Notes: generated from the sequence alone by a model not told the origin. A DNA stretch of 64,000 nucleotides from Ianthella basta (GCA_964019415.1 OZ025880.1:7432585-7496584), one strand, 5' to 3'; counted from the first letter of the stretch, positions 12,420 through 30,872 are shown. Made by a program: numbers and translations.

Positions 12420-12665
12420 ACACCCTCCCCCTCCTCCTTCCCCCTCAGACGCCTCCCTCCTCCCTGCCCCTCCTCCTTCCCCCTCAGACCCCTCCCTCCT
12501 CCTTCCCCCTCAGACCCCTCCCTCCTCCCTCCCCCTCCTCCTTCCCCCTCAGACCCCTCCCTCCTCTCTCCCCCTCAGACGCCTCCCTCCTCCTCCTCCC
12601 TCCCCCTCCTCCTTTCCCCTCAGACCCCTCCCTCCTCCCTCCCCCTCCTCCTTCCCCCTAAGACG
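12420..12665. repeat. Second block of the CCTCCTTCCCCCTCAGACC minisatellite
   Basis: Same sequence family as 10725-11880, about 12 units, separated from it by unique DNA and the MITE. The remaining 12666-12874 is unique AT-rich DNA, the 3' flank of the next minus-strand gene. Confidence 0.85.
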
Positions 12666-12874
12666 AGTTTGCACCAGACATACATATGTATAAATTCCTG
12701 CCATATACACTGTACATACACAAATAGTAACGTATAATTTCCTGCTATACAGTTAGTGACATCTAATACTCATTAAACAACAGAGCACGCACAAATGCTG
12801 GGAGGTCTGTCAGACAGAGTTTGTTACAACAGAGTTGAGTGTAATGTACGGAAGAGGAGGGGAGGTGACAAGGC

Positions 12875-19538
<6,664 letters not shown>

Positions 19539-20002
19539 TTTCAAGACACGCCCACATGATGATGTCATAGGGTTCTTGGAATCGCGATTTCCGAGAATGC
19601 TGCTTTTGTCAGCTCACAGTGTTCCAAGAACTGCTGCACGGGAAGGCGAATGCCAAACACATAAAGGACGCACAGTAGCAGCAGGACTGTAGAGTACACG
19701 GGAGGAGTCTCATCTGCACGTTGTGAAGGAAAGAAGGAATGGCATGTGAAGTTGTATCTTCGCCGTACATAAACGCAACGGCCTTTCCAACCACTTGGGG
19801 TCTCGGTAACACGCATAGCGAGGAGCGACAACCTCCGCAGCATAGACACGTAAGTTCTCTGCAGACAACCCCTAAGCAAATATGACAGCGCTCTGACTGT
19901 GTCTCTCTGTGTCTCGCTTTGTAGGTATCCAGGCGACGGGGAGAGCCCGAAGGACGAGCTTGTCTGGTCGGATCGGGCAGCGCGCCGCCTTTACCTGTTA
20001 AG
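19539..20002. promoter_or_regulatory. Intergenic region between divergent membrane-protein and kelch genes
   Basis: This 464-bp interval separates two head-to-head start codons and presumably carries both promoters. An open frame on the minus strand (19565-19879) has no family resemblance and no Kozak support, so it is left as non-coding or 5' UTR. Confidence 0.4.
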
Positions 20003-20914
20003 ATGTCCTCTGTTTCGTGTGCTACGCTGAACGAATCAGTGTTTGTGGGCGGTGGCGAGGACGGGTCGTTCCAAGACGTGCTGACGTCGGTGTACCAGTT
20101 GGATAGAGGCAGCGATTGCTGGACAGAACTGCCACCGTGCGCCGAACCTGTTGGCTACTTCTCATTAGCCGCTGCGGGCGGACAGCTGCACATGCTTGGA
20201 GGGATGTACAGCTCCAACAAGCGTCCAGCCGGCGCAGGCACCATCTCGCAATCCGTGCACACTTTGGGCGAAGACGGGGAGTGGGCGTGTCGGCTCCCGC
20301 CGATGACCATCCCTCGCTGCGCTGCAGGAGCGACGGGGTTCGACCAGTACATTATTATCGCTGGTGGATCCAGCCTGAAGGGACGGACAGCGAGCATTGA
20401 GGCCATCAACCTTGATTCGCCCAACCCGCACTGGGTTCAGCTTCCTCCTCTCCCGCAAGCACTAGATTCCCCTCAAGTGGTCATCTGTGATGGACGGCTG
20501 CTGGTCGGACTGGGGTGCACAGAGTCAGGGGTTGCTAACACCACACTCTACGAGGCCTCACTGGTGGACATGATGGCACACGTGCGGCGACCCAGCCGGA
20601 CACTAAAGAGCAACGTCTTCTGGAGAGTGTTGTGTACAGTGCCCTTCAAGATGGCTGCCCTATCGTCTTGTATGAATACGCTTGTGGCCGTGGGATGCGA
20701 GAATGTTTCCCAGGAGCGAAGTGCTTCTGTGCTGGTGTACTCCTCCAACAAGCAAGTGTGGGACCACATCATGCGCCTCCCCTCCTGTCGCAGTAAAGCT
20801 GGAATTGTCAGCCTGGCTGGCCCTTCCTCCTCCCTCATGGTCCTCGGTGGATGTAACCGTGAGAAGGGAAGCATGAGACAGGTTGATGTTGTACATTTGC
20901 AGCCACTCCAGTAG
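20003..20914 (+). CDS. Kelch-repeat protein (303 aa, single exon)
   Basis: Uninterrupted frame starting AAGATGTCC and ending at TAG 20912-20914. Kelch blades are visible as hydrophobic strands ending in GG or G: VFVGGGEDG (about residues 12-20), LHMLGGMYSS (about 62-71), YIIIAGGSS (about 117-125), LLVGLGC (about 165-171), LVAVGCEN (about 228-235) and LMVLGGCN (about 279-286). Each is followed by the usual aromatic W.ELPP, WVQLPP or WDHIMRLP motif. No BTB or F-box is present, so this is a stand-alone beta-propeller for protein binding. It is intronless, unlike nearly all neighbours. The partner protein is unknown. Confidence 0.85.
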   Translation: MSSVSCATLNESVFVGGGEDGSFQDVLTSVYQLDRGSDCWTELPPCAEPVGYFSLAAAGGQLHMLGGMYSSNKRPAGAGTISQSVHTLGEDGEWACRLPPMTIPRCAAGATGFDQYIIIAGGSSLKGRTASIEAINLDSPNPHWVQLPPLPQALDSPQVVICDGRLLVGLGCTESGVANTTLYEASLVDMMAHVRRPSRTLKSNVFWRVLCTVPFKMAALSSCMNTLVAVGCENVSQERSASVLVYSSNKQVWDHIMRLPSCRSKAGIVSLAGPSSSLMVLGGCNREKGSMRQVDVVHLQPLQ

Positions 20915-21240
20915 GCCGGCTGGCTGGAAGTGGCTAGGCAATATATATTAAATCAGTTATAATATTATACTTGACAATATCCAGACAGAAGCTGCGATGA
21001 CAAGTATCGAAACACATTGTTACTATGATTTTTCTCCATTTTGATTTGTTCTTGCACCACATATTTTAACCTTGATGTGTAACATTTGTCATTGTTCTGT
21101 GTACACAGTTTCGATAAAATTCTATATAATATATGTGCCAACTGTGGCGTCAAGCCACACAAGTTAACATCTTTTTACAAACATCTGAAAATAGTTCTAT
21201 ACACCAACAAAGTGTTCAAACTATATAGAAAATTGCTTAG

Positions 21241-22415
21241 CTAGTCTTGTTTGAAGGGATTATGGGGTGCCGTGAGTGTGACCATCTTGGACAGAGGGCT
21301 GGACCGGACAAAGGGGGATGTCTGTGCTCCTACAGAGATGGGTCTGTGTGTGTGTGTGCGTGTGTGTGCGCGTGCGAGGTATACAGAAGGAGGGGGCGAG
21401 GGGAGGCAGCCACATGAAAGGATCAAGTTTACAGAGGTAACAATGTGAAGCCCCCTCCAATGTGTGCCCCGCTGGTGCCTGGTGCAGTGTGCCACAATTG
21501 CATTCCTGAGAGGTGTATAGGCCTGCAATTGGGGATCACACTGCAGGAGTCTAGGCCCCACCTACATTAGGGATAGGGAAGGAGCCAGACAAATGCTGCT
21601 ACACAGTTAACACACAGCCTGACCAGCCTTCAGTGGCTGCTGTCAAGGGAAGGTGACATCACTGCAACAACTACCAGGGGAACTGAAAGTGAAGATCAAA
21701 ACTGTTACAGCTGCACTGTATAATATTGTTTAATGAAAGGATTGAAAATGCACTCAATTCGCAGACTTCCTTGATCAAAGGGAAATGAAACTGAATTTGG
21801 TCCATTGCAAATAGCATAGGCACCAGTGGGAAAGAGAAATGGTCATTCTTGCTAAAATGTGTCACCAGACCCACCACCCAGTGTCCCTCTGCCACCCATG
21901 GCAGTGCACAGCTCTACAGTGATAGCTACAATGGCTGACCCATTCTTTGCAGGTTGGCAAGTCACATGAGGGCGTACAAAGGATACAACAGTCACTACTG
22001 ATGGAGTTCAACATAAGACTCCCATCCAATAGTCCAAAACGAGTTAGACTTCCTGTCTTTAATTGGTCATGTTCCATTTCATGTTTGCACAAGGACAAAA
22101 CTGTGGCTGCCTATTCTGGGTCCTGTGGTGTGTTGGCTAAACATCATCACTCCAGTAACACTTCCCTGGGTACAACCAGCTAAAGTTGATTGGACTCACT
22201 GTTCTTGGAATGGGACCCACTCACTACTTGACCTGATGAGCTCAATCTCCCACAGTTGTGAGCAACAGGAGTTGGTATGAAGTAATCAGAATTAGCTAAC
22301 TCCCATTTCACTAATGTGGTCACATCAAAGCACAAGCCCAGACTCATCTCTGAAGACAGTGCTTAAAACTAAGTCTTGGCAGATTGTTGGACTGGGCACC
22401 CCAATGCCATGCAGA

Positions 22416-22514
<99 letters not shown>

Positions 22515-24894
22515 TGTGTGTGTGTGTGTCACCTGTGCACTCGTGGAGTAGTGGGCAAACTAGCTGCGTCCACAGTGGAATGGGCGGGTTTCATCCGTGT
22601 CCAGTGGGTGTGGCCCTGGTAACCAGGAATGTTGGCACATCTGAATGTCAGGAGAGGGGTGGCATTAGGTGTGAATGGGCCAGGGAGAGGGAGGGGCCAT
22701 GGTGAATATAGCAAGGCTGCACTATGTAATCTCCCAGTGCATACCGTGCGGTGGTGGTAGGTCTGGGTTGTAAGGTTCGGATGAGTGCCTTGGGGGCGTG
22801 GGTGACGCCTGGGTCATCCCAAGATGCAGTGGAATTGGGCAGACAGCCCCTGGGGAGGTGGGACCGTGACAGCATAGTGACAAGGTTGTCACTACAAGTG
22901 ACGCATTAATGAAATGCTAACAGTATGTTAATGGCACAATGACAACATGCTGCAGTAGTTGGACTTGATTGTCTGTTGTGGAGGTGTCATCACCGGGTGT
23001 GTGTTGTGTGATGGTGGTGGTTGGGCTCTCAACCATTCCTGCCATTCACACTAACACATTAAGGGACAGTTCCTAAGAACTCAAGGCCTGTGCAGTAGGA
23101 AATGCCCTTATATGGTGCTTGGATGTGGCAACATTTTCCTAATGATATTGGCACTGACGTTATTATCAAAACACTCCATCCTCACTTACATATAGCCTGG
23201 GATCTGCTGTGTGTTGGGATTAGGGCTACAACTGCAAGGTGGGAGGGGAGGGGAGGGGTGGCTACAATTAACTTTATCTACCTAATCTTAGATAAATCAG
23301 CTCACAAGCTGATGGCAGCTCCTTGTGGGTGCTTGTACTGCCCAGTGCGGCTTTGAAGGAAGTCCCACACTGTTCCTACTGACTGCAGTGGACAAGATCA
23401 ATGAGAAACACTTGAACACAAAGCACTGAACCCCATCACTTGAGCTCCCACAGCTCCACTGGTACGACACAGCCAAGACTGGCAGAAACTAACAACAAAG
23501 TACGTAGCTGTCACTGGACACACTATGCTGCAGTGGAATGGACTGAATGCAGCTTTCAATACATGTTTAGTCTGATAAGCTAATGATTTGAACAGTTGTG
23601 TGTGGAGTCGTGTGGTGCCTTGCTCAGAAGCCAAGTAGGGACAGTGCATACAGAGCAGTGGGCAGCAGACCTGCCAGAGGGATGGTGCGTCTTCCAGCCA
23701 TTTGACATTGAGACGTGTTGTGACGGGGTCCGGTTTGGGTTCCAGCGTTGTCACAGGCGGAGGGATGGGGTGGGGCAGCTTGCTAGACCAGCCAACTTCA
23801 TCATATCCCCTGTGTAAGGTCAATAGCAAAGCACCATCATTGGGGCCATGTGTTAGTTGCATGTCCACCCAGCCAGCTCCCACCTCTGTGTGGTAGTGGA
23901 GTACATGTACACGTGGGCCAGGGATTCGAGGGCAGGCTGAGTGACAGCAGTTTCAGGTGGCAGCTCAGCCAGATCTTCCTCTGAAATGGCTGCCTGAGGA
24001 GGGGAGTGTGAGGGTGAGGGGTGAGTGTGAGGGATGAGCATGAGGGATGAAAGGCAAGGGGAGGCAGTGAAGGGGGTAGTGATGGGGAGTGTGGGATGAG
24101 GGTAGGGAGGGGATAGGGTGAACACTTACCACTATATAAGTTAGCAAGGACCTACATCTAAGCTAATGACAGGTTGTGTAATGGTTGCTGTGGCCAATAC
24201 CCTGGCTAGCCACATCAAGTGCAGTGGATTTAACAATCGTGGGCATTCTGCGTGTGTGAGTGTGTGGTCACCCTGGAGGGGGCGCGGTTGATGTCTTCCA
24301 GTCGCACAACAGATCCCTCACTGAGGGTCCGGTGACGGACGGGTGATGCCATCACTGCCACACTGGGGAGGGCGGGGCACTCGCCTGTCCAGCCTGCAGT
24401 CATGGACAAGGGGGGGAGGGGCCAGCACCCACCTCAGTACACAGAGGATGGCAGATAAACTGAATGCGCACTGCACCTTGTTTCGGAGCAGGAAGGTCCG
24501 CCTTTGGCGCCATGCTGTCTGCAGTTTTTGGCCTCGCGAGGGGCTGGCTGCTGTCCCACGTGACGTGGCGCTGCGTGCCCGCTGACTTCGTGGCGCGCAC
24601 GGTTGGCGCGCGAGGCACGTATCCTGGTTCGGTCCAGTGCCGTGTCCGATTGCCATGTCCGCCAACAGACTTTCCCGGTTCGGCATTGAAGGAGGTGGTC
24701 TTGCTGCGGTATTCACGCAACGCCCGCGCCTTCTCCAGCAGTTGCGATTGTTTCTTTTGCTGCAGGAGGAGCACTTTGCCCTGCCGCAGCGATCGTTTCT
24801 GTTGGTGGATGGCGAGATCATCCCCCTCTGCACTCGCGTCCGAAGCGAGCAGTGTCGCAAACTCGGGTCTAGGGCGAAGGTACGCGTCTACCAT
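21241..24894 (-). CDS. Unrecognised proline-rich protein (model incomplete)
   Basis: Exon 1 runs from ATG 24894 to about 24429-24433. It is basic and helical (HQQKRSLRQGKVLLLQQKK), then disordered. Phase-matched exons follow at 24272-24393, 23884-23993 and 23671-23809. Further minus-strand exons are supported near 22690-22850 (proline/threonine-rich), 22529-22600 and a final exon ending in FKQD at stop 21241. Phases from 23671 to about 22850 do not join cleanly, so an exon is missing or misplaced. No domain is recognised; composition (Pro, Ser, Gln) suggests a largely disordered scaffold or cytoskeleton-associated protein, which is a guess. Its start codon lies only 86 bp from the transposon edge and originally faced the ZSWIM gene across about 80 bp. 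Confidence 0.5.
22419..22528. repeat. (GT)n microsatellite
   Basis: A run of about 55 repeats just downstream, in minus-strand sense, of a donor of the proline-rich gene. 21562-22418 and 22880-23660 contain no recognised exon. Confidence 0.95.
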
Positions 24895-24970
24895 TTTCTG
24901 CTCGCCCAGTTGCTAGGGTAACCACGAATATCACGTGATGTTCAGCTGATTGCATCACGTGTGCTCTGTA

Positions 24971-24979
24971 ATCATGGAG
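24971..24979. repeat. Target-site duplication, left copy (ATCATGGAG)
   Basis: Identical to 30873-30881. The 9-bp length matches the duplication around the related MITE at 12190. The copy contains an ATG that now runs into the element and stops at once (ATG GAG TAG). Confidence 0.85.
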
Positions 24980-25071
24980 TAGTCTCGTCCCCAGCCCACT
25001 TCCGGCCGCCATTTTGCAATGGCCCGAAAAGGTGGTCTGGCGACTATGGTCGACTTTCTTGGGCCTGGAAG
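24980..25071. repeat. Left terminal inverted repeat (92 bp)
   Basis: Begins TAGTCTCGTCCCCAGCCCAC and ends GGGCCTGGAAG. The right end differs only at the T of GGGCCT (C on the other side). It contains CCGCCATTTTGCAATGG, which resembles a YY1-type core-promoter site (CCGCCATNTT). Confidence 0.92.
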
Positions 25072-25130
25072 CCAGTCTCGATTACGTAACACTGGTGGGA
25101 GCACCGAGGTGTGGAATTTGTACGGGCAAG

Positions 25131-28100
25131 ATGGCGGTGCAACGCTGTGCGGTGTGTTCCTGCAGCGTGGCAAATCCTTCTTTTCGCAGGCGAATAGAAA
25201 GTAGCCCTCAGGTTCTCGCCTTTGCCAAGTCGGTCGGGCTTCGACTTGCAGAAACTGAAAGTAGCAACCAGTACGTGTGTCGAACGTGCTTTTCCAAGCT
25301 GGAGAAAGGCAGCAAGGCGGAGGGGACACTCCGATCTACTGTTCAAGACATTCTACGTTGTGCTGGACAGCCGCATGACGTTTCTGTCTCAATCAGGAGC
25401 ATAAGCTGCGATCAAGGTACCCAAACACAAACGGATCGCGAGGAAGAGCAGCGCGACAGTAACCAAGGTGAACAACTAGCCAGCTACGCAGCTGACTAGG
25501 GCCTTTAATCAAATAGCTATAAAATAGCTAACTACGACTCGCACCTTTGTGCTTGCTGTGGTTTCTTCATATAGACAGCAAGACTCCTAGTCCTCGCAAA
25601 AAGAGAAGACTGCAGGACAGAGGTGTGTTCCTCACACCACCAGGTAGCAAGAAGAGGTGTCACAGAAAAAAGCTTTTCCAAGACAGTCCCATGGTGCAGG
25701 TTAGTAAAAAAGTTAGCAGCCCTTTCTGCCGTAAACATCTGACTGTGGTGTAATAAACAGCCTCTATGCATTAATGCATTTAGGTAGCTGTAACTGCTAA
25801 AGGCAAAGTGAGGCGATTTCGTGTTCAGAGCAAGTATAAGAGACTGGTGATGTCTACTCGCTACAACAAATCTCCCTATACTGCACGTGTTATGCTTCGC
25901 AATAGCCCTCTAAGAAGACCAGTTGTGAGAAGCATTTGCAGCATCATTCGAAGGGAGGTCCACCAACTTTGTTCAATGAAGTATGGAGCATCTGTCCTTC
26001 GCGGTACTTCATCAGCAGCCCTCACTTCATTTTCATGGAGACCAGTTGTAATAGAACTAAAAGCTCGTGCTCCTGTTCTATATGATGTTCTCAAGGCTGT
26101 GATTGCAAGACCAAAGAAATCAACAGATGCTAGTGCCATTGGCATCGCAGCAGCTGTCATGCTGAAAGCCAGAAACAGGTTCTTCTCATTTCCACAAGCT
26201 GTGACGTCAGTTCTTCTGTATGCTGGTCATTGCTCCAAGCAGGTTAGTGTGTCAAAATGTGTTTGTGAATAATACTTTGCTATTAATGTTAATTATGCTA
26301 TTTGTTTTAAATCTATCCAATAGGTATTTCATAGACTCAATCGTATTGGTCTATGTCTGAGCCACCGACAAACACTGAGGGTTGTTAGACAATTAGGAAA
26401 TGATCATGATAGGGTGGTAAAGCAATGGAAGAGTGCACAGGAGTCAACTGGCTCTACAACCGAACCAAACTTGGAGGTCACTGAGAATATCAGCAATTGG
26501 GAGGGTGAGAATGCAACAACTGAAGATGAGTCATTCTCCTCAACAGGTTAGGGGACAATTAAATGCATGATGTTGTCATTTATAGTTATATAATTTTTTG
26601 TAACATTGTGCAGAGGAAGAGAATCACACTGCCACATCGGATTCGGATTCAAGTGAATCTCGAGATCTGTTCACTTCCAGGCCCATGGTGGCTAACACAA
26701 GTCAACAGCTGCAGTCATTTTCCTACACCATTGTAGGAGACAATGTTGACAAGACTGTTTCACCACGCTGTATGACCACTGACCATCAGCGTCAGAGTCT
26801 ACATTATTTCCATATGTATTGTGCAATGGATCGCATTGATTTTCGTCACCTGACAAATGATAAGCCAATTGCAGATGTATCCAGTCTCCCACTGTCAACC
26901 TTCCTTCCAAACTTGGAGGACAGCTCTGCTCTGCGTTCCAACTATGCTGTCCTGTTGGGTCGTGAAGTGGTGCAATCGCTTCCCTTCTTCAAGGACTTTG
27001 GTGAATACGTTCCAAGCCACATTCCTCATAAGTACAGTACAGAAATGAGCAGAAAGTCCACTGTGGTAAGTTGAAAAAACACTTATACGAATATTATATG
27101 CAAAGAACATCATCTATATAGAATGATATATAATGTTAGATGCATGCATGTGTATGCTTGCACATGCAGGTGCCTTTGGGTGTTATACCTAACAATGAGC
27201 AAGTCACTGATGAGATGGTGTCAATTCTGGAGCATCTGCACCAGTACGTCCCTGTTGTGAAACATGGAGACTGCGCGGAGACGTATTCACCAATTGCCTT
27301 TGGTGGAGATCAACTCACAGCAGCCAGAGCTCTGACAGCAAAGAAAGTGCGAGTTACCAGCCATGGTAAGGCAGCTTTGCGAGGACTTGTACCCTACTGT
27401 GCAGATTGGCATGCAAAGGTTAACTTCATTCAGGTTAGTGCCATGTAGGCATAATTATGCATAATTAGTATGAATTTAAATAAACATTAGTTTCAATGTA
27501 TTGTTGGTTACATCACCTTTACAGATCATGTGGCTTCGGCTGTATAAGGGAGGATCTAGCATGGAAGGAGGGACCCTACAACAGCTGCGAAACTTAATTG
27601 GACGTCGCAACATTGGCTCGGAGACTGATGTCAAGGGACATGTCAATGAGATTGAAGACTTCCTTGAACTTGTTATCAGGTGCCACCTGATAGAAGCGAC
27701 CCTACACTTTTTTGCCATGCGCAACACAACTGATACACCACATGCCAACACCTTCCCTCCTGGCTTTGCGTCTCTTCCATTTCACAAAAGGAAAGAGCTA
27801 TTTTTTGATCGACTGCTTCGTATTATTGATAGATATGTCATTCCCAAGCAGTTCCTTCTGGAGCAGTCACAACAGCTACAGCAACCATCACCAGAAGATG
27901 TCCATAGGAATCCCCACTTCCAGCGTGTCACTCATGAGCACATGTATGGTGTAGCTCCTCCCCCCCCAGGGACAGCAACACGTCATCTGCCATCGACAAT
28001 CCAAGAAGCACTAGATCGTCCAGAGGCTCCTCAATCCATCCAATGCACATCCGTGGATGGAGTCTTTGCATATGCATCTGCCGTTTTGAATGATGGGCTC

Positions 28101-28727
28101 CTACTACTGGAGTTCAAAGATGCCATTAGAGAGGGAGATGGCCAACGAATTCTACGCTGCTGGAAAGCTTTTTTGCTTTATTTTCATTTTGCAAGGCATC
28201 ATAACTATGCCAATGAAGCTGTAAGGATGCTGTCTGCTGTCTATGCATTGGCAACACCAAGGGTTGCTGCTCAGATAACCTGGAGCCGTGTGATCAACAC
28301 AAGGGGCCTTGCTGGGCATAACATCCCAGTTGACTTACACAATGAGCACCTCAATAGAGCCTTGAAGCAAGCTGTTTCAGGCCTGGGTGCAAACATTGCC
28401 AAGCAAACCATTCTGCAGTGTGGTCGAAGCCTAGATGGTCTCCTTAAAGTCAACAAGTCATTTGACGAAGAGCATGGCATACACCCTGTTTCCTTGGAGC
28501 ACAGTTCACCATCATTGGCTAAAGATCAAAAGCTAATTATGGATCAACTTTCACGTTCCCGCGTATTTGACTATGTTCCAGGACGTGATCATCGGTCATT
28601 CCACGGAATCAAGCCCAATGCTGCACAGAAGGTGGACCTGACAAAGCTGTCAGAATGGATACGGCAGAAACAATCTGCCCTGCAAGCAGAACAGAACGTA
28701 TCTAGGCTGTTCAAGCATCACTGTTAA
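25131..28727 (+). CDS. DUF6589 protein, putative transposase (1003 aa, 7 exons)
   Basis: The exons are 25131-25416, 25575-25699, 25784-26242, 26324-26546, 26614-27065, 27170-27433 and 27525-28727, all GT-AG and in phase (1004 codons); an alternative first donor at 25467 adds 17 codons. The N-terminus has paired cysteines (CAVC, then CRTC about 60 residues on), a ZAD/THAP-like zinc-binding candidate for end recognition. A basic SPRKKRR follows. The C-terminal half carries the DUF6589 pattern: IVGDNVDK, GGDQLTAARAL, DWHAKVNF and RGLAGHNIPVDLHNEHLNRA. The Asp in IVGDNVD and the Asp in GGDQLT are plausible first two acidic residues of an RNase H-like DDE core; this is inference from position and motif shape. 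Location inside TIRs argues that it mobilises the element. No stop or frameshift is seen. Confidence 0.85.
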
Positions 28728-28752
28728 TTCCAACAAATTAACCTTAAAATAG

Positions 28753-30015
28753 TCAGTGATTAGATACAATCTTGAACATCTCAGCAGCTTGGCTATGTGA
28801 TAATCCACAAGATAGAAAACTGTCCACAGAATTGTATTTCCATTTGTTCTTTACGATATCATCAATAATAACATCAGTTATACCAGTAACTACTTCAATA
28901 CCAAATAAAGGAGGGCAACTTTTATCATCAACTAGAGAGAGTCGAAAAGCTTCCAATGAAGCTTTTAAAGCTCGTTGTGCACTTGACCCAAGCTGATGTT
29001 GGGTTACTGCTGGGATGACTGGTGGAACAAGTTCCGGATCTGCTTCTGTCAACAGTAATGCTTGTACATCAAGGCAGTCATCACATTTGCATGTGCGGGA
29101 ACACACATCACAGCATTTGTGGCAAGGATTGGGCTTGATGAAGTTGCCACCATCATACTCAGCCAGCAGCATTTCCCGCCTGCACTTGCTCTCATTCAAG
29201 CAGTATGCTTTGCTGTCATCTGAGGGAGGATGATAGCCGCTGAAATCTGACCGGGAGAAGTATAGCATCGCTGTGGAATCTTGCCCATCACGTCCACATC
29301 TTCCGCTCTCCTGCAAGTATGCATCTATCGTACTGGGAGGACCCCAGTGGATAATGCAATGAACATCAGGTACATCTATACCCATGCCAAAGGCAACCGT
29401 TGCAACAATCACCCTAAGTGAACTCAAGGGGTTGCTGAACTCTGCAAGTATCCGGCCTTTGTCATCTTCATGCGATGCACTCGTGAACATGTCACAAGTG
29501 ACATCCCCATTCACAAACAGAGCATCACTCTTCCCAAGCTCATCAGCAAGGCATTCGTGGACATGCACTGCATCATCATATGTCCGACAAAAGATAATGC
29601 ATTTTTCGGCGTTTTTACCATGCTGACAAAGACCATGAACCAGTGGCTGCAGAGCAATGCGGACATCATCAGGCTTCACCCGAACAGTATATCTAATGTT
29701 GAGCTTGTTGGGCACTTTCAACACTACACTGCAATCTAACATGCATAAGCTCTTCTGGATAACCTTGCGGGTTCGGCGAGAAGCTGTTGCAGTTAGTGCC
29801 ATTACATTGACAGTAAAGGGAATAATGGACCGAGCCTCACCAATGTTTTGATATTCTCTCCTGAATGATGGACCCCTGCAATCAGGACACAGGATGTGGA
29901 AAAGGATGTGTATGACCATTTCAAATAGGACGTACACTTACTTCATGACACATACAAACACCACACAGCACCTTAACATACTGCACACACCTGCACACAA
30001 ACCAACACATTCACA

Positions 30016-30069
<54 letters not shown>

Positions 30070-30652
30070 CAGGGCAATAGCTGCACACTCACCAAATGTC
30101 AATGCAGTGAGCCTCATCAACAACAAGGGCTACAAAGTTGTCCACATACACTTGGGATCGAAACATGTCTCTTACTGCCAGGTCTTCAAGAAGGTACTCT
30201 GGTGATATGTACACTAATTGGTACTCTCCAGCAATCACAGCTGCCTTGTCACACGAATCTTGTCCCAGGAATGTGCACTTTAGTCCCCGCTTGTGGAACT
30301 TATCTACCTGATCCTGCATTAGCGCGATCAGCGGACTCACAACCAAGACGATGCAGCCACAGTCTGTCCCTCCAATAATCTGCAGATGCCGCCGAAGGTT
30401 GTCAAAGATGACAGGAAGACTGGCGAAGCAGAGAGACTTGCCCGCCCCTGTTGGGAGAGAAACGAAGACGTCACGTCCCTTTATGAAGTCCAAAATCGCC
30501 TCTTCCTGGTCTACTGTGGGCTTCTCGTAGCCGAGCATTACGAATGCTTCCAGAATAGCATTGTTCACTGTGGCCGAAGGTAGCCTTGCGGCCAATCTTG
30601 GGATTCGCACTTCTCCCATCGAAGCTGCCGTCTCGCTGCTCGAAGCTGCCAT
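28753..30652 (-). CDS. RecQ-family DNA helicase inside the transposon (560 aa, 2 exons)
   Basis: Exons 30093-30652 and 28753-29875 join inside the Trp of DEAHCIDIWG (phase 2). All superfamily 2 RecQ motifs are present in order: I LPTGAGKS, Ia VVSPLIALMQDQV, II DEAH, III ALTATA, IV CIIFCRTYDD, V VIVATVAFGMGIDVP and VI QESGRCGRDG. The RecQ zinc-binding module follows (CRREMLLAEY, then CHKCCDVC). Beyond it there is no clear winged-helix or HRDC domain. The predicted activity is ATP-dependent 3'-5' unwinding. It is encoded opposite to, and convergent with, the DUF6589 gene inside the same TIRs, so it is cargo or a transposition accessory rather than the host RecQ. The start is the ATG of MAASSSE, 129 bp inside the right TIR. 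Confidence 0.92.
30019..30067. repeat. (CA)n microsatellite in the helicase intron
   Basis: Dinucleotide run within the only intron (29876-30092) of the transposon helicase. Confidence 0.95.
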
Positions 30653-30780
30653 CTCGCTGCTAGCATAGATCTATGCTGCTAGGTAGGTATGAACGCCAGA
30701 GGTGAATGTTATGCATAACATGCCAGTAATGAGCTGTTGTGTAATCTGATTGGCCAGCACACATTCCTGCTGGGAATGGA

Positions 30781-30872
30781 CTTCCGGGCCCAAGAAAGTC
30801 GACCATAGTCGCCAGACCACCTTTTCGGGCCATTGCAAAATGGCGGCCGGAAGTGGGCTGGGGACGAGACTA
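30781..30872. repeat. Right terminal inverted repeat (92 bp)
   Basis: Reverse complement of 24980-25071 with one mismatch, ending GGGGACGAGACTA at 30872. It ends 3 bp before the start codon of the ZSWIM gene, so it now supplies that gene's immediate 5' leader. Confidence 0.92.

Larger units (their letters stand above)
24980..30872. mobile_element. 5.9-kb DNA transposon carrying DUF6589 and RecQ genes
   Basis: The element has 92-bp terminal inverted repeats (24980-25071 and 30781-30872, one mismatch) starting TAGTCTCGTCCCCAGCCCAC. It is flanked by a 9-bp duplication. It contains two intact multi-exon genes: a DUF6589 protein on plus (25131-28727) and a RecQ-like helicase on minus (28753-30652), with 25 bp between their stop codons. 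Near-identical TIRs and intact frames indicate a recent, possibly still active insertion. If the terminal TA is assigned to the flank instead, the duplication reads as 11 bp (AATCATGGAGT). The MITE at 12190, with the same TAGTCTCG ends, supports 9 bp. I cannot assign it to a named transposase superfamily. Confidence 0.9.

Noticed and set aside
19565..19879. 104-codon minus-strand frame between the membrane-protein and kelch genes
   Set aside because: No recognisable motif. It lies in a divergent promoter interval and is not needed by any splice-phase chain.
22419..22528. Val/Cys-rich reading frames across GT/CA runs (also at 13.6, 18.8, 51.4, 54.6, 60.6 and 63.2 kb)
   Set aside because: Dinucleotide repeats read as alternating codons. 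They are not genes.
24980..30872. Treating the RecQ gene as the host RecQ orthologue with a transposon fragment nearby
   Set aside because: The gene lies wholly inside near-identical TIRs with a target duplication and shares its 3' border with the DUF6589 gene. It also lacks obvious winged-helix and HRDC regions.
24980..30872. Polinton/Maverick or Helitron identity for the large element
   Set aside because: No DNA polymerase B, integrase, packaging ATPase or Rep/HUH motif is visible. The helicase is RecQ-type rather than Pif1-type, and there are true TIRs with a 9-bp duplication.
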